From JAASSS01 sp021767745 (GTDB lineage Bacteria; Pseudomonadota; Gammaproteobacteria; UBA5335), in contig JAXHVN010000020.1 in NCBI GenBank assembly GCA_034189165.1, forward strand, positions 1-64,000: 64,000 nt of DNA, in the 5' to 3' direction. The position numbers were made by a program, and so were the translations under genes. Shown piece after piece: positions 26,228-36,423 of this stretch; the stretch's first letter is position 1; each line of letters starts with the position of its first letter. Under the pieces are notes generated by a model. That model made no database searches, was not told the origin of the DNA, and was given only the letters and a program-made list of their open reading frames with translations.

Positions 26228-26629
26228 ATGCCTGAAGATCATACCAAGCCGTTCGGCTGCGACCGATGTTGGCCCGCCGACGCCGACGCCGACGCGGCGT
26301 GGAAGGCCATGCTTGAACTGCGGATCGCCTTACGCTTGATCGACGAGTCGCATTTCACGGTCAAGCTGCGCACGTGCGAGCGCTGTGGCCAGGGTTTCGT
26401 GACAGTGTTCACCGAGACCATCGACTGGCAGGGCGGCGACGATCCGCAGCGCTGGAGCGTCACACCGGTGACGCCTGACGAATCGATAGCCCTACAGGGC
26501 GCGGGCGGGCTGATGGCAATGCTCCACAAACTGGCGCCTGAGCGCCGCAGCCTTTGCCACGATTCTCCCAAAGGGGAGCCGCCACGCAATTTCTGGACCC
26601 AAGGCATTGTCATCGGCCCGCACGATTAA
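26228..26629 (+). CDS. Hypothetical protein with CxxC zinc-ribbon pairs
   Basis: The 133-residue product has two Cys pairs, CDRC (about residues 11-14) and CERC (about 50-53), consistent with a zinc ribbon, between a mostly helical middle and a C-terminal NFWTQGIVIGPHD. No further function is recognised. It starts at an ATG without a strong ribosome-binding site. It is in the opposite direction to mscL. Confidence 0.55.
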   Translation: MPEDHTKPFGCDRCWPADADADAAWKAMLELRIALRLIDESHFTVKLRTCERCGQGFVTVFTETIDWQGGDDPQRWSVTPVTPDESIALQGAGGLMAMLHKLAPERRSLCHDSPKGEPPRNFWTQGIVIGPHD

Positions 26630-26775
26630 GCGGGCTGAGCAGCGATGGGTGGCACTTGGTCGCATGGTGGGGGTGGCAGTGCAGCGATTCCAAGCGAGCG
26701 GAGGCATGAGGCCGGCCACGGTTTCGCGCTTCCGGCGTGCAGCCCACAACGGCCGCACGCCGGGAAGGGCCGGGC

Positions 26776-27198
26776 TCAGCGCTTGAGGCTGTCGCGGATT
26801 TCGCGCAGCAGGGTCACTTCCTCCGGCGGGGCAGCCGGCGGCGGGGCAGCTGCCTCTTCCTTGCGCTTGAGCTGGTTGACCACCTTCACCAACAGGAAGA
26901 CGGCGAAGGCGACGATCAGAAAGCTCACGACGTTGTTGATGAACAGACCGTAGTTCAGCGTCGCCGCGCCGGCCTCGCTCGCCTCGGTCAGCGAGGCGTA
27001 GTCACCATCGCCGCTCAACACGATGAACAGGTCGGAGAAGTCCACGCCGCCCAGCAGCAGGCCGATCGGCGGCATGATGATGTCAGACACCAGACTCTTG
27101 ACGATGGTGCCGAACGCACCACCGATGATGATGCCGACGGCCATGTCCACCACATTGCCCTTGACGGCAAATTCCCTGAATTCCGTAAGCATTCCCAC
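26776..27198 (-). CDS. mscL: Large-conductance mechanosensitive channel
   Basis: Opens under membrane tension to release solutes on hypo-osmotic shock. The 140-residue product aligns with MscL from its first residues: EFREFAVKGNVVDMAVGIIIG (first membrane helix), DIIMPPIGLLLGG, and the second helix, with the charged C-terminal helix. The GTG at 27198 is preferred over the ATG at 27192 because AGGAG lies 9 bases before it and the length to EF then equals that of E. coli MscL. It follows the ureC gene. Confidence 0.92.
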   Translation of the reverse strand: MGMLTEFREFAVKGNVVDMAVGIIIGGAFGTIVKSLVSDIIMPPIGLLLGGVDFSDLFIVLSGDGDYASLTEASEAGAATLNYGLFINNVVSFLIVAFAVFLLVKVVNQLKRKEEAAAPPPAAPPEEVTLLREIRDSLKR

Positions 27199-27322
27199 GC
27201 GGGGTTTCTCCTGTTGTGTGCCCCGGGCAAGGGCGTTAGACACCGTGAAAGGATATTTTAACAGCGCCCCATTCCGCCCTGGATTTGCCGGCGGGCTGTT
27301 GATCTCCGCTTGACGCCACGAG

Positions 27323-27349
27323 CCGGGCGCCGGTATACCGGCCGCCCGG
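27323..27349 (-). terminator. Hairpin after ureC
   Basis: CCGGGC-GCCGG and CCGGC-C-GCCCGG pair across a TATA loop, ten or eleven pairs, just after the ureC stop (27359). No T-run follows, so intrinsic activity is uncertain. Confidence 0.45.
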
Positions 27350-27358
27350 CACCGGCCG

Positions 27359-29065
<1,707 letters not shown>

Positions 29066-29300
29066 GCCAGTGGATTCCTTCTGGTCGGCTCAGGGTCGCA
29101 GGCGGGGCCACCGACTGCGCGGGATTGCTTGATCGGGCGCCGGCGCGCCGCGCCCGGCACCGGCAGTTGCTGCGCCTCGCGACCGGTCGCGGCGGCTGCC
29201 ACGCCTCTCGGCGACTGGCGCCGTCACGGTGGTCCGACGACGGCGCCGGCTCGGCGGCCGGGCACCCCAGATGCGCCCCGTCGGCGCCGGGCCGTGGCAG

Positions 29301-29627
29301 TCAGCCGGCGCCGGCGTGCTGGTCGAGCGGCCCCATGACCTCGCCGCGAAACCCCCACACGGTGCGCGTGCCGGCGTAGCCCACCAGCTGCACCTGCCGG
29401 CTCTGGCCGGGCTCGAAGCGCACGGCGGAGCCGGCCGGAATATCCAGTCGCATGCCGCGGGCAGCGGCGCGATCGAAGGCCAACGCCGGGTTGGTCTCCG
29501 CGAAGTGATAGTGGGAGCCGACCTGAATCGGCCGATCGCCCGTGTTGGCGACCAGCAGCGTGACCGGCGCGCGGCCGGCGTTCAGCTCGATCTCACCCGT
29601 TGCCGTGATGATCTCTCCGGGAATCAT
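29301..29627 (-). CDS. ureB: Urease beta subunit
   Basis: Structural subunit of the urease. The 108-residue product begins MIPGEIITATGEIELNAGR and has GSHYHFAETN in the middle and VWGFRGEVMGPL near the end, all typical. The ATG at 29627 has GGGAGG upstream and is preferred over an in-frame ATG at 29651. It lies 40 bases after the cyclopropane-synthase-like gene. Confidence 0.94.
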   Translation of the reverse strand: MIPGEIITATGEIELNAGRAPVTLLVANTGDRPIQVGSHYHFAETNPALAFDRAAARGMRLDIPAGSAVRFEPGQSRQVQLVGYAGTRTVWGFRGEVMGPLDQHAGAG

Positions 29628-29667
29628 GTCCCTGCCTCCCTGCGACGCCACCGGGCGCCGCGGCTGT

Positions 29668-30927
29668 TCAGCGCCGCCCGACCTCGACCGGCGGCGCCAC
29701 CGGCGCCAGCGGCTCCAGCCGGTGCTCGGTCTGGTGGATATAGTCGCGCGTCAGCGGCACTGCGTCCTGCCGATGTGCCAACTGCAGCTGGAAAACCATC
29801 ATGTGGCCGTGGCGAAATGCCATCTCGGCGCCGGACAGATAGAACTCCCACATGCGGCAGAAGCGCTCGTCGTAGAGCTCGCGGGCACGATCGCGATGCG
29901 CCTGGAAGCGCTCGAACCAGTGACGCAGGGTATGGGCATAGTGCAGCCGCAGGATCTCCACGTCCGTCACGCACAGTCCGCTCGGCTCCACCGCCGCCAG
30001 CACCTCGGAGAGCGCCGGGCAGTAGCCGCCGGGGAAGATGTACTTGCGGGTCCAGGCATCGGTCAGCCAGGGGCTGTCGGAGCGACCAATGGCATGGATC
30101 AGGGCGATGCCGTCTTGCTCCAGCAGGCGGGCCAGCGTGTCGAAGAAGCGGCGGTAGTGACGGGTGCCGACGTGCTCGAACATGCCGACGGAGACGATAC
30201 GATCGTAGCGGCCGGCCTCGTCGCGGTAGTCGCGCAGGTGGAAGCGTGCCCGCTCGGCGAGGCCGGCCTTCAGGGCCCGCTGCGAGGCGGTCTCGTACTG
30301 CTCGCGCGAGAGCGTCAGACCCGTCACCTCCACCTCGGTACGGGCGGCCATTTCCAGCCCCAGTCCGCCCCAGCCGCAGCCGATGTCCAGCACGCGCAGG
30401 CCCGGCTCCAGGCACAGCTTGGCCTCGATGTGCCGCTTCTTGAGCCCCTGCGCCTGCTCCAGCGTCTCCTCGCCGGTGGGAAAGTAGGCGCAGGAGTACT
30501 GGCGGTCGCGATCCAGGAACAGATCGTAGAGCGAACCGGAAAGATCGTAGTGATGCGCCGCATTGCGGCGTGCCCGCGCCCGGGTGTTGAACTGCTGCTT
30601 CCAGCGCAGCGGCCGGCGGGCGAGGCGGCGCAGGGTCTGCAGCGGGGAATGCTGCAGCGCGCCGGCACAGTAGCTCGCCAGCTGCTGGAACTCGCGCAGT
30701 CCGCCCTGCTCCAGGCTCAGGCGGCCGTCCATGTAGGCCTCGCCGGCGGCCAGTGCCGGGCTGAGCAGCAGGCGGCGCAGCAGACCGGGGTCGTGCAGCC
30801 GGATGGTCACCTCCGGTGATCCCCCCGGACCGAAGCGATGCGTCCTGCCGCCGGCGTCGACCACCGTCAGCCGTCCGGCCGGCAGCGCCGGCTCCAGGAT
30901 CTGTTCCAGCAAGCGTTCCGTCAGCAT
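29668..30927 (-). CDS. Cyclopropane-fatty-acyl-phospholipid synthase-like methyltransferase
   Basis: The 419-residue product has an N-terminal domain (residues 1-120), then the SAM-binding motif VLDIGCGWGGLGLEMA (near 178), and YSCAYFPTGEETLEQAQ typical of cyclopropane-fatty-acid synthases. It would add a methylene group to unsaturated acyl chains in the membrane, or a related lipid. The gene sits between ureA and ureB on the same strand, an unusual place. Whether it serves the urease (unlikely) or is an insertion is unknown. Confidence 0.85.
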   Translation of the reverse strand: MLTERLLEQILEPALPAGRLTVVDAGGRTHRFGPGGSPEVTIRLHDPGLLRRLLLSPALAAGEAYMDGRLSLEQGGLREFQQLASYCAGALQHSPLQTLRRLARRPLRWKQQFNTRARARRNAAHHYDLSGSLYDLFLDRDRQYSCAYFPTGEETLEQAQGLKKRHIEAKLCLEPGLRVLDIGCGWGGLGLEMAARTEVEVTGLTLSREQYETASQRALKAGLAERARFHLRDYRDEAGRYDRIVSVGMFEHVGTRHYRRFFDTLARLLEQDGIALIHAIGRSDSPWLTDAWTRKYIFPGGYCPALSEVLAAVEPSGLCVTDVEILRLHYAHTLRHWFERFQAHRDRARELYDERFCRMWEFYLSGAEMAFRHGHMMVFQLQLAHRQDAVPLTRDYIHQTEHRLEPLAPVAPPVEVGRR

Positions 30928-31074
30928 GGCTATACCTCGCTGAACCTGCGCGGCCGGTTTCTGCTCCGCGTGCCGGCCACGGCGGATATCGCGGCCTGTC
31001 GACCGCCGGTGCCGGCGCGCGCCGCCGGCCTGTTGCCGCGTCGATCGTGCCCACCACCGGCTGCGCCGCGGCAG

Positions 31075-31377
31075 TCACACGATCGGCTGGTGGACGGTTA
31101 CCAGCTTGGTGCCGTCCGGGAAGGTCGCCTCTACCTGCACTTCGGGAATCATCTCCGGCACGCCGTCCATTACCTGCTCGCGGCTGAGCAGGGTGCGCCC
31201 GGCGTCCATCAGGTCGGCGACGCTGCGCCCGTCCCGCGCGCCCTCCAGAATGGCGGCGCTGAGGTAGGCCACCGCTTCCGGGTAGTTCAGCTGCAGGCCC
31301 CGCGCCAGGCGCCGCTCCGCCAGCAGGGCGGCGGTAAACAGCAGCAGCTTGTCCTTCTCTCGCGGGGTCAGCTCCAT
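31075..31377 (-). CDS. ureA: Urease gamma subunit
   Basis: Small urease subunit, 100 residues, with the usual ELTPREKDKLLLFTAAL start, LNYPEAVAYLSAAILEGARDG, and VQVEATFPDGTKLVTVHQPI at the end. It begins 39 bases after the ureD stop, on the same strand. The cyclopropane-synthase-like gene begins 147 bases after its stop. Confidence 0.95.
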   Translation of the reverse strand: MELTPREKDKLLLFTAALLAERRLARGLQLNYPEAVAYLSAAILEGARDGRSVADLMDAGRTLLSREQVMDGVPEMIPEVQVEATFPDGTKLVTVHQPIV

Positions 31378-31416
31378 GCCGGCTCCTCAGCCATCACGAT
31401 TGCGCTCGCCGCTATG

Positions 31417-32262
31417 CTACGTCGCCCACACGCGCGGTGGTATGGCCGGCACGCCGGTGATGTGCGGGCGCAGCGCCTGCCAGAGCTGCAGGAACAGCGC
31501 CTTGAGCTGGTGCATGTCCGGGCCGAGGTAGCGGGCGATGAGCACCTCGCCGATCTGCGTGACGCCGAGCGTGGGCAGGTCGGGCAGCACGCTGCGGGCG
31601 ATCACGTCGGCATCCGCCGGCGCCGGACAGGCGACGAAGGTGCCGAGGCAGGGCTGCCCGTCGAGCCCCCAGGTGGCGTCCATCGCCTCCGGCTCCAGGT
31701 GCAGCCGCTCGATCCACAGCGGCAGGCCCTCGCGCTCGATGTGCCAGTGCTGGCGCAGGCTGCCGTGGGTGAAGCGCTCGCCACTGGCTGGCCGGCCGAA
31801 GCTGATCATTTCCCAGCCGATGTAGGCCGCATCGCCGGCCAGACGTACCTGTTGCCCGGCGACCAGCGCCGCGCCGTCGTACAGGATGGACTCCTGCGGC
31901 AACAGCTCGAGCGCCGCGCCATCGGCCACCTCCAGCCGCTGATCCAGATGCACCGGTCCGCCTTCGCCGCGTCGGTAGGTCTTGCCGGCTGCCGGCGTCG
32001 TGATCAGCGCCCGGCTGCCGGCGGCGAGTGCGGCACGCACGGCAAGGACATCACCCGCGACCATGCCGCCCGGCGGATGCAGCAGATAGGCATGGGCGGT
32101 ACCGGCGGGTTCCGGATGGAAGACGCGCTGCACCAGCAGCGGCCCCTGATGCTGCTGCCGCACCAGCTCGGTGCGCCCATCGCGACAGGCGAAATCCAGC
32201 GCCAGCCGGGCCTGCCAGCCGGTGCTGCCGACGGGGGCAGGTAACGCGGGAGCGAAGGTCAT
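31417..32262 (-). CDS. ureD: Urease accessory protein UreD
   Basis: Scaffold for nickel-dependent urease activation, with UreF and UreG. The 281-residue product has the UreD layout with RTYRRG-type and LVHQPIV-free body; recognised from the segments VRQQHQGPLLVQRVFHPE, YLLHPPGGMVAGD, and TTPAAGKTYR near residues 30-115. It is the first urease gene, with a sigma-54 promoter about 55 bases upstream. The other accessory genes ureE, ureF and ureG are absent from this window. Confidence 0.9.
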   Translation of the reverse strand: MTFAPALPAPVGSTGWQARLALDFACRDGRTELVRQQHQGPLLVQRVFHPEPAGTAHAYLLHPPGGMVAGDVLAVRAALAAGSRALITTPAAGKTYRRGEGGPVHLDQRLEVADGAALELLPQESILYDGAALVAGQQVRLAGDAAYIGWEMISFGRPASGERFTHGSLRQHWHIEREGLPLWIERLHLEPEAMDATWGLDGQPCLGTFVACPAPADADVIARSVLPDLPTLGVTQIGEVLIARYLGPDMHQLKALFLQLWQALRPHITGVPAIPPRVWAT

Positions 32263-32314
32263 GAGGCTTCCTTGGACGCGCCGGAATTCGGCCGGGCGGG
32301 GACATGCCTACCGC

Positions 32315-32330
32315 AGCAAGGGTTATGCCA
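32315..32330 (-). promoter_or_regulatory. sigma-54 promoter of the urease operon
   Basis: On the minus strand TGGCATAACCCTTGCT gives GG and GC exactly 10 bases apart, with TGGCAT where the consensus has TGGCAC. Transcription would start near 32304, about 40 bases before ureD. No clear NtrC dyad is visible upstream in the coding start of the YihY gene. Confidence 0.72.
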
Positions 32331-32383
32331 CGCGCCGCGACTACGCTGAACATTTACCACTGCCGAACGGTCGCAAGGATGAC

Positions 32384-33391
32384 ATGGATCAGGTCGGCCG
32401 CTTACGCGCCGGCGCGTGGGAGCAGTCGATGGAGCACTCGCCCGACAAGATGGCACTGGGACGGACGGCGGCGACGCCCTGGCAGATCGGCGGGCGCGGG
32501 TGGTGGCGGATCCTGCGGCGCGTGCAGCAGGGCATCGGCAACGACAACTTGAACCTCGCCGCCGGGGGCATCGCCTACTACGGGTTGCTGGCCCTGGTGC
32601 CGGCACTGGTCGCTGCGGTCGGTCTCTATGGGCTGGTGAACGATCCACAGACCGTGCGCTCCCAGCTCGAGGCAGCAACGGGCTACCTGCCCGCCAGCGC
32701 CCAGCCGCTGCTGGACGAGCAGCTCACGCAGCTGGCCACGGCCGCCCCGCAGGGCCTCGGGCTCGGCAGCCTGCTCTCGCTGCTGCTCGCCATCTACGGC
32801 GCCTCACGCGCGGCCAATGGCCTGATCATGGGGCTGAACATGGCCTACGAGGAGCAGGAAACCCGCGGCTTCGTCGCGCTGACGCTGCGCTCGTTGCTGT
32901 TTACCGTCGGCGGCATCATCTTTCTGCTGGTCGGCCTCTCGCTGGTGATCGGCGTGCCGGTATGGCTGGCGTCGCTGAACCTGCCCGATGCCGTCGCCGT
33001 ACCGCTGCGGCTGCTGTGGTGGCTGGTGCCGGCAGCAATGTTCACGCTGGCGCTGGCACTGGCCTATGGCTTCGGCCCGGCGCGCCGGCGCGCCCGCTGG
33101 CAGTGGCTCTCGGCCGGTTCGGTCCTGGGCACGCTCATCTGGCTGGCCGGCTCGGCAGGCTTCTTCGTCTACGTGAACAACTTCAGCAACTACAACGCGA
33201 CCTATGGCTCGCTCGGCGCGGTGGTGATCCTGCTGATCTGGTTCTATCTGTCGGCCTTTGCGGTCCTGCTCGGCGCGAAGTTGAATGCCGAGATGGAGCA
33301 TCAGACCGGCAGAGACACGACCATCGGTCCGGATCGTCCGCGCGGCAAACGAGACGCCTTCGTCGCCGATCATCTACCAAACGGCAGCTAA
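32384..33391 (+). CDS. YihY/BrkB-family inner-membrane protein
   Basis: The 335-residue product has about six hydrophobic spans and the YihY/RNase-BN-like layout: NDNLNLAAGGIAYYGLLALVP near residue 50, and NNFSNYNATYGSLGAVVILLIWFYLSAF near the end. The function of the family is not settled; it is not the RNase. The ATG at 32384 has AAGGA upstream; an in-frame ATG at 32429 is also possible. It diverges from the urease operon. Confidence 0.85.
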   Translation: MDQVGRLRAGAWEQSMEHSPDKMALGRTAATPWQIGGRGWWRILRRVQQGIGNDNLNLAAGGIAYYGLLALVPALVAAVGLYGLVNDPQTVRSQLEAATGYLPASAQPLLDEQLTQLATAAPQGLGLGSLLSLLLAIYGASRAANGLIMGLNMAYEEQETRGFVALTLRSLLFTVGGIIFLLVGLSLVIGVPVWLASLNLPDAVAVPLRLLWWLVPAAMFTLALALAYGFGPARRRARWQWLSAGSVLGTLIWLAGSAGFFVYVNNFSNYNATYGSLGAVVILLIWFYLSAFAVLLGAKLNAEMEHQTGRDTTIGPDRPRGKRDAFVADHLPNGS

Positions 33392-33410
33392 CGATATCGA
33401 GGAGCCTCCT

Positions 33411-34052
33411 GTGGCGCAGCGGGTCGATCTGGTCTCCGACGTGGTATGCCCCTGGTGCGTCATCGGCTACCGCCAGCTCGCCGCCGCCTCGGCGCAGACC
33501 GGCATCCCCATCGACGTGCGCTGGCAACCGTTCGAGCTGAATCCGCAGATGGCGCCGGAAGGGGAGGACCTGCGCGAGCACGTGGCCCGCAAGTACGGCA
33601 CCAGCGCGACGCAGAGCGAAGCGGCGCGAGGGCGAATTGCCGAGCTCGGCGCCGAGGTCGGCTTCACCTTCGACTACCGGCGGCAGACCCGCATCTACAA
33701 CACGTTCCGGGCGCATCAGCTGCTGTACTGGGCAGGCGAACAGGGCCGCCAGCACGCGTTGCAGATGGCCCTGTTCGAGGCTTACTTCAGCCAAGGGCAG
33801 GACATCAGCGCTCCGGCGGTGCTGGCCGGCATTGCTGTGCAGACCGGCCTGGACCGGCAGACCGCGCTGGTGGTGGCAGGCCAGAACGGCTACGCCGCCG
33901 AGGTGCGCGCCGAGCAGCTACGCTGGCTGCAGCGGGGAATCAGCGGCGTGCCCACCTTCGTGTTCGACCAGCGGCTGTCGATCAGCGGCGCGCAGGGCAC
34001 GGCGACCTTTGCACATCTGCTGCAGCGGCTGGTCGACACCGCAGCCGACTGA
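33411..34052 (+). CDS. DsbA-like thioredoxin-fold oxidoreductase (FrnE type)
   Basis: The 213-residue product has the catalytic CPWC (residues 12-15, in VVCPWCVIGY) and the DsbA-like alpha-helical insertion, ending with GVPTFVFDQ (cis-proline loop). It lacks a signal peptide, consistent with a cytoplasmic FrnE-type oxidoreductase. The GTG start has GAGGAG about 5 bases upstream. It begins 19 bases after the YihY gene on the same strand. Confidence 0.88.
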   Translation: MAQRVDLVSDVVCPWCVIGYRQLAAASAQTGIPIDVRWQPFELNPQMAPEGEDLREHVARKYGTSATQSEAARGRIAELGAEVGFTFDYRRQTRIYNTFRAHQLLYWAGEQGRQHALQMALFEAYFSQGQDISAPAVLAGIAVQTGLDRQTALVVAGQNGYAAEVRAEQLRWLQRGISGVPTFVFDQRLSISGAQGTATFAHLLQRLVDTAAD

Positions 34053-34099
34053 CGGCGACGCCACGTTCCACGTGGAACACCCACGCCGCTGGCGGCCCC

Positions 34100-34813
34100 T
34101 CACACCAGCATCACCAGCAGGTAGAGGCCAAGGCCGAGGCTGGCGCCGGCAAGCCCAGCACGCAGGCCACGAGCGAGGCGCACATCCCGCCGGCCCAGCC
34201 CACGCAGTGCGCCCCCCAACAGCCTGCCAAAGACGCCCATGCCCGCGACGACGCCCAGACAAAACAGCAACAGGTAGGCCAGGCCCCACGCCGGGCTGCC
34301 CAGCTGGGTCGCCGGCAACAGCGCCAGCAGCGGCGCCGAACCCGCCGTGCCATGCAGCACGCCGACCATCACCGCGCGATGATGCCGGTGAGCGTGAGGT
34401 TTGCGCGCCGTCTCGTGCTGATGCAGCGTAGGAGCGTGGGTGTGCCAGTGCGGGTGCAGCGGCAGTCCATCGTGCATGTGCCAATGCATGTGGCCGGGCG
34501 TCGCGCGCCGCCGCTCGATGCGCAGCCGGCGCAACACCTGCAGCCCGAGCATCACCAGCACCAGACCCACCAGCGCCTCCGCCATGCCGCTGAGCCCGGT
34601 GGGAACGGCAGTGCCCAGGCCCAGCACGCACAGGCCGGCGACGAGCACCGCACCGCCATGGCCCAGCGCCCAGTGCAGGCTGTAGCTGCGGGCGCCACGG
34701 TCGTGCTCGGCGCCAAGCGCGCTGACGGCGAGGACGTGATCGGCATCGAGCGCATGCAGGGCACCGAGCAGCAGCCCCCCGCCCAATACCCCCGCCAGGG
34801 TGACGGGCTCCAT
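34100..34813 (-). CDS. NiCoT-family nickel/cobalt transporter
   Basis: Inner-membrane permease for Ni2+ or Co2+. The 237-residue product has six or more hydrophobic spans. The first span holds HALDADHV (H20, D23, D25, H26), the NiCoT/UreH signature for metal binding. A histidine-rich cytoplasmic loop (about residues 107-147, with HWHMHDGLPLHPHWHTH) is typical of nickel handling. Its start ATG overlaps the stop of the guanidine hydrolase gene by one base (TGATG), so both proteins come from one transcript. This makes nickel supply for the hydrolase, and perhaps urease, its likely role. Confidence 0.87.
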   Translation of the reverse strand: MEPVTLAGVLGGGLLLGALHALDADHVLAVSALGAEHDRGARSYSLHWALGHGGAVLVAGLCVLGLGTAVPTGLSGMAEALVGLVLVMLGLQVLRRLRIERRRATPGHMHWHMHDGLPLHPHWHTHAPTLHQHETARKPHAHRHHRAVMVGVLHGTAGSAPLLALLPATQLGSPAWGLAYLLLFCLGVVAGMGVFGRLLGGALRGLGRRDVRLARGLRAGLAGASLGLGLYLLVMLV

Positions 34814-35994
34814 CAGCCGCTCCAGCCACGGATCAGATGGCGATGCGAGCCCATCTTGCCGTGCGCCACCAAGGTGCCGAGTACGTCCACGATCGCACGG
34901 GTCGCCAGCAGCGAAGTGATGTCAGAGGTGTCGTACGGCGGCGAGACTTCCACCACCTCCATGCCGCAGATGCCTTCCTTCGCCACGCCGCCCAGCAGGT
35001 AGAGGATCTCCCGCGGCAGGAAGCCACCCGGCTCGGGCCAGCCGGTACCCGGCACGAAGCCGCAGTCGATCGAGTCGATGTCGAGTGACAGGTACACCGC
35101 ATCAACACCATCCCAGGCCGTCTCCAGCGCGATCTCCAGCACCTTGTCCAGACCCAGCGAGGTGACATCGTGCATGGTCAGGATCGTGGTGCCGCGCTTG
35201 CGTGCCTCCTTGATGGCCGGACGGGGCACCTGCCAGCCGCCGATGCCGATCTGCACCAGGTTCTTAGCCGGCGCATTCGGCAAATTGGTGGCGTGGAACC
35301 AGGGGGTGGTGTGCATGCGCTCGTCCAGGTCCTTCTCCTGAATGTCGGCGTGACGATCGAAATGGATGATGCCGATCTTGCGGTCTGTCTGCTGCGCGAT
35401 GCCGCGCACCGTGGCAAAGCCGATCGAATGGTCCCCGCCCAGCACCACCGGCATCGCGCCGCTGGCGAAGACATGGCCCATCGCGCGGCTGATCTGGTCG
35501 AAGGTCTTCTCGATATTGGCGGGGATCGTGAATACGTCGCCTGCATCGCACAGCGTCATCTGCTCGCGCAGGTCCACGCCCAACTCGAAATTGTATGGCG
35601 TGTACAGCGCGGAGATGCGCCGTATGCCCTGCGGCCCGAAGCGGGTGCCGGGGCGATAGGTGGTACCACCGTCGAACGGCACCCCGAGCACCGCCGCATC
35701 GTACTGCCCCACCTGGTGGATGTTCTCGCAGTACGGCGCCTTCATGAAGGTGTTGATGCCGGCAAAGTGGGGCAGCTCGCCGCGGGCGAAGGTCGAGATC
35801 TCTCGGTCCTCCACGCTGTCGGCAGCCGGCAGACCGTTTTCCAGGCCGTGCTTCACATGGGCCTTCCAGGCCTGGTAGGGCAGATCCTTTTCGGCGTGCA
35901 TCGCCTTCCAGCCCTGCAGGCTGGTGCGGTCGAAGGTGCCGTGGTGCCGGGCCGTGGCGGTCTGATGGGAGAGTAGCGGGTTGCGGAGTTTCAT
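34813..35994 (-). CDS. gdmH: Guanidine hydrolase (GdmH), Ni-type ureohydrolase
   Basis: Most likely cleaves guanidine to urea and ammonia. The 393-residue product belongs to the agmatinase/arginase family by its metal ligands: H189 in GGDHSIG, D213, H215 and D217 in HFDRHADIQ, D305 and D307 in LSLDIDSID. It has an N-terminal extension and the insert ERMHTTPWFHATN, and a cysteine (SIDCGF) where other ureohydrolases have a proline. Agmatinases are about 300 residues; guanidine hydrolases such as Sll1077 of Synechocystis are about 390. The guanidine-I riboswitch in its leader makes this assignment strong. The ATG at 35994 has AGGA upstream. The nickel transporter gene is coupled to its stop. Confidence 0.88.
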   Translation of the reverse strand: MKLRNPLLSHQTATARHHGTFDRTSLQGWKAMHAEKDLPYQAWKAHVKHGLENGLPAADSVEDREISTFARGELPHFAGINTFMKAPYCENIHQVGQYDAAVLGVPFDGGTTYRPGTRFGPQGIRRISALYTPYNFELGVDLREQMTLCDAGDVFTIPANIEKTFDQISRAMGHVFASGAMPVVLGGDHSIGFATVRGIAQQTDRKIGIIHFDRHADIQEKDLDERMHTTPWFHATNLPNAPAKNLVQIGIGGWQVPRPAIKEARKRGTTILTMHDVTSLGLDKVLEIALETAWDGVDAVYLSLDIDSIDCGFVPGTGWPEPGGFLPREILYLLGGVAKEGICGMEVVEVSPPYDTSDITSLLATRAIVDVLGTLVAHGKMGSHRHLIRGWSG

Positions 35995-36043
35995 GGCGTC
36001 CTCGCGAAATGGGTGCTGCTTCGGGCACACGGCGGCCGTCTTG

Positions 36044-36142
36044 GCTCTCCCGGGCTTTTATCCCGCCGTGTAACCCCCGCCGCGGCGCGAGGTCGACGAC
36101 CCTCGGACCAGACGCCGTCGCCGGCCGGAACCCTAGTCGTCT
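36044..36142 (-). promoter_or_regulatory. Guanidine-I (ykkC class 1) riboswitch upstream of gdmH
   Basis: On the minus strand the leader contains CTAGGGTTCCGG, GGTCCGAGGG and ACGGCGGGATAAAAGCCCG followed by GGAGA, the conserved blocks of the guanidine-I aptamer in order. Helix P1 pairs GACGA with TCGTC; the corresponding pairs in the other copy are GCAT with ATGC, showing covariation. The aptamer lies 50 bases before the gdmH start. Ligand binding would promote expression; the mechanism (terminator or ribosome-binding site) is not clear from the sequence. Confidence 0.92.
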
Positions 36143-36207
36143 TGTTGTCGATGACGTGCTCGGCAGCTCCCGCGTCGGCGGGAACGGCCCGAAGCGGCAT
36201 CCGTGCT

Positions 36208-36222
36208 GCAACCGTTGTGCCA
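36208..36222 (-). promoter_or_regulatory. sigma-54 promoter of gdmH
   Basis: On the minus strand TGGCACAACGGTTGCA has GG and GC 10 bases apart, matching the RpoN consensus. Transcription would start near 36196, about 55 bases before the riboswitch. Confidence 0.82.
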
Positions 36223-36307
36223 CCGCCGCCAATGCCAGCGGGGCCGCCGCCGCGCGGCCCGCGGAGACCCGCTGCAACCGCTGGCATGCGTCATTTTTAT
36301 GCGCCGC

Positions 36308-36354
36308 GCACCGCGAGGGTGCACGATAACGTCTCTGCCGCACGCGGTACGTGG
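36308..36354. promoter_or_regulatory. Two NtrC-like sites between divergent sigma-54 promoters
   Basis: A perfect dyad GCACC-GCGAG-GGTGC lies at 36308-36322, and a weaker one GCACGCGGTACGTGG at 36340-36354; their centres are 32 bp apart, the spacing of the NtrC enhancer pair at E. coli glnA. They lie about 109 and 77 bases upstream of the right start site and about 119 and 151 bases from the left one, so one enhancer could serve both. Confidence 0.72.
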
Positions 36355-36397
36355 GGGTTGCGCGGCCATCACGGGCGGGCGGCGGCGAGGCTGCCGC

Positions 36398-36413
36398 TGG
36401 CACGGCGGTTGCA
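36398..36413 (+). promoter_or_regulatory. sigma-54 promoter of the guanidine-linked ABC operon
   Basis: TGGCACGGCGGTTGCA at 36398-36413 is a complete match to the RpoN consensus, with GG and GC 10 bases apart. Transcription would start near 36424, where the riboswitch begins. Confidence 0.88.
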
Positions 36414-36423
36414 ACCCGTCTCC

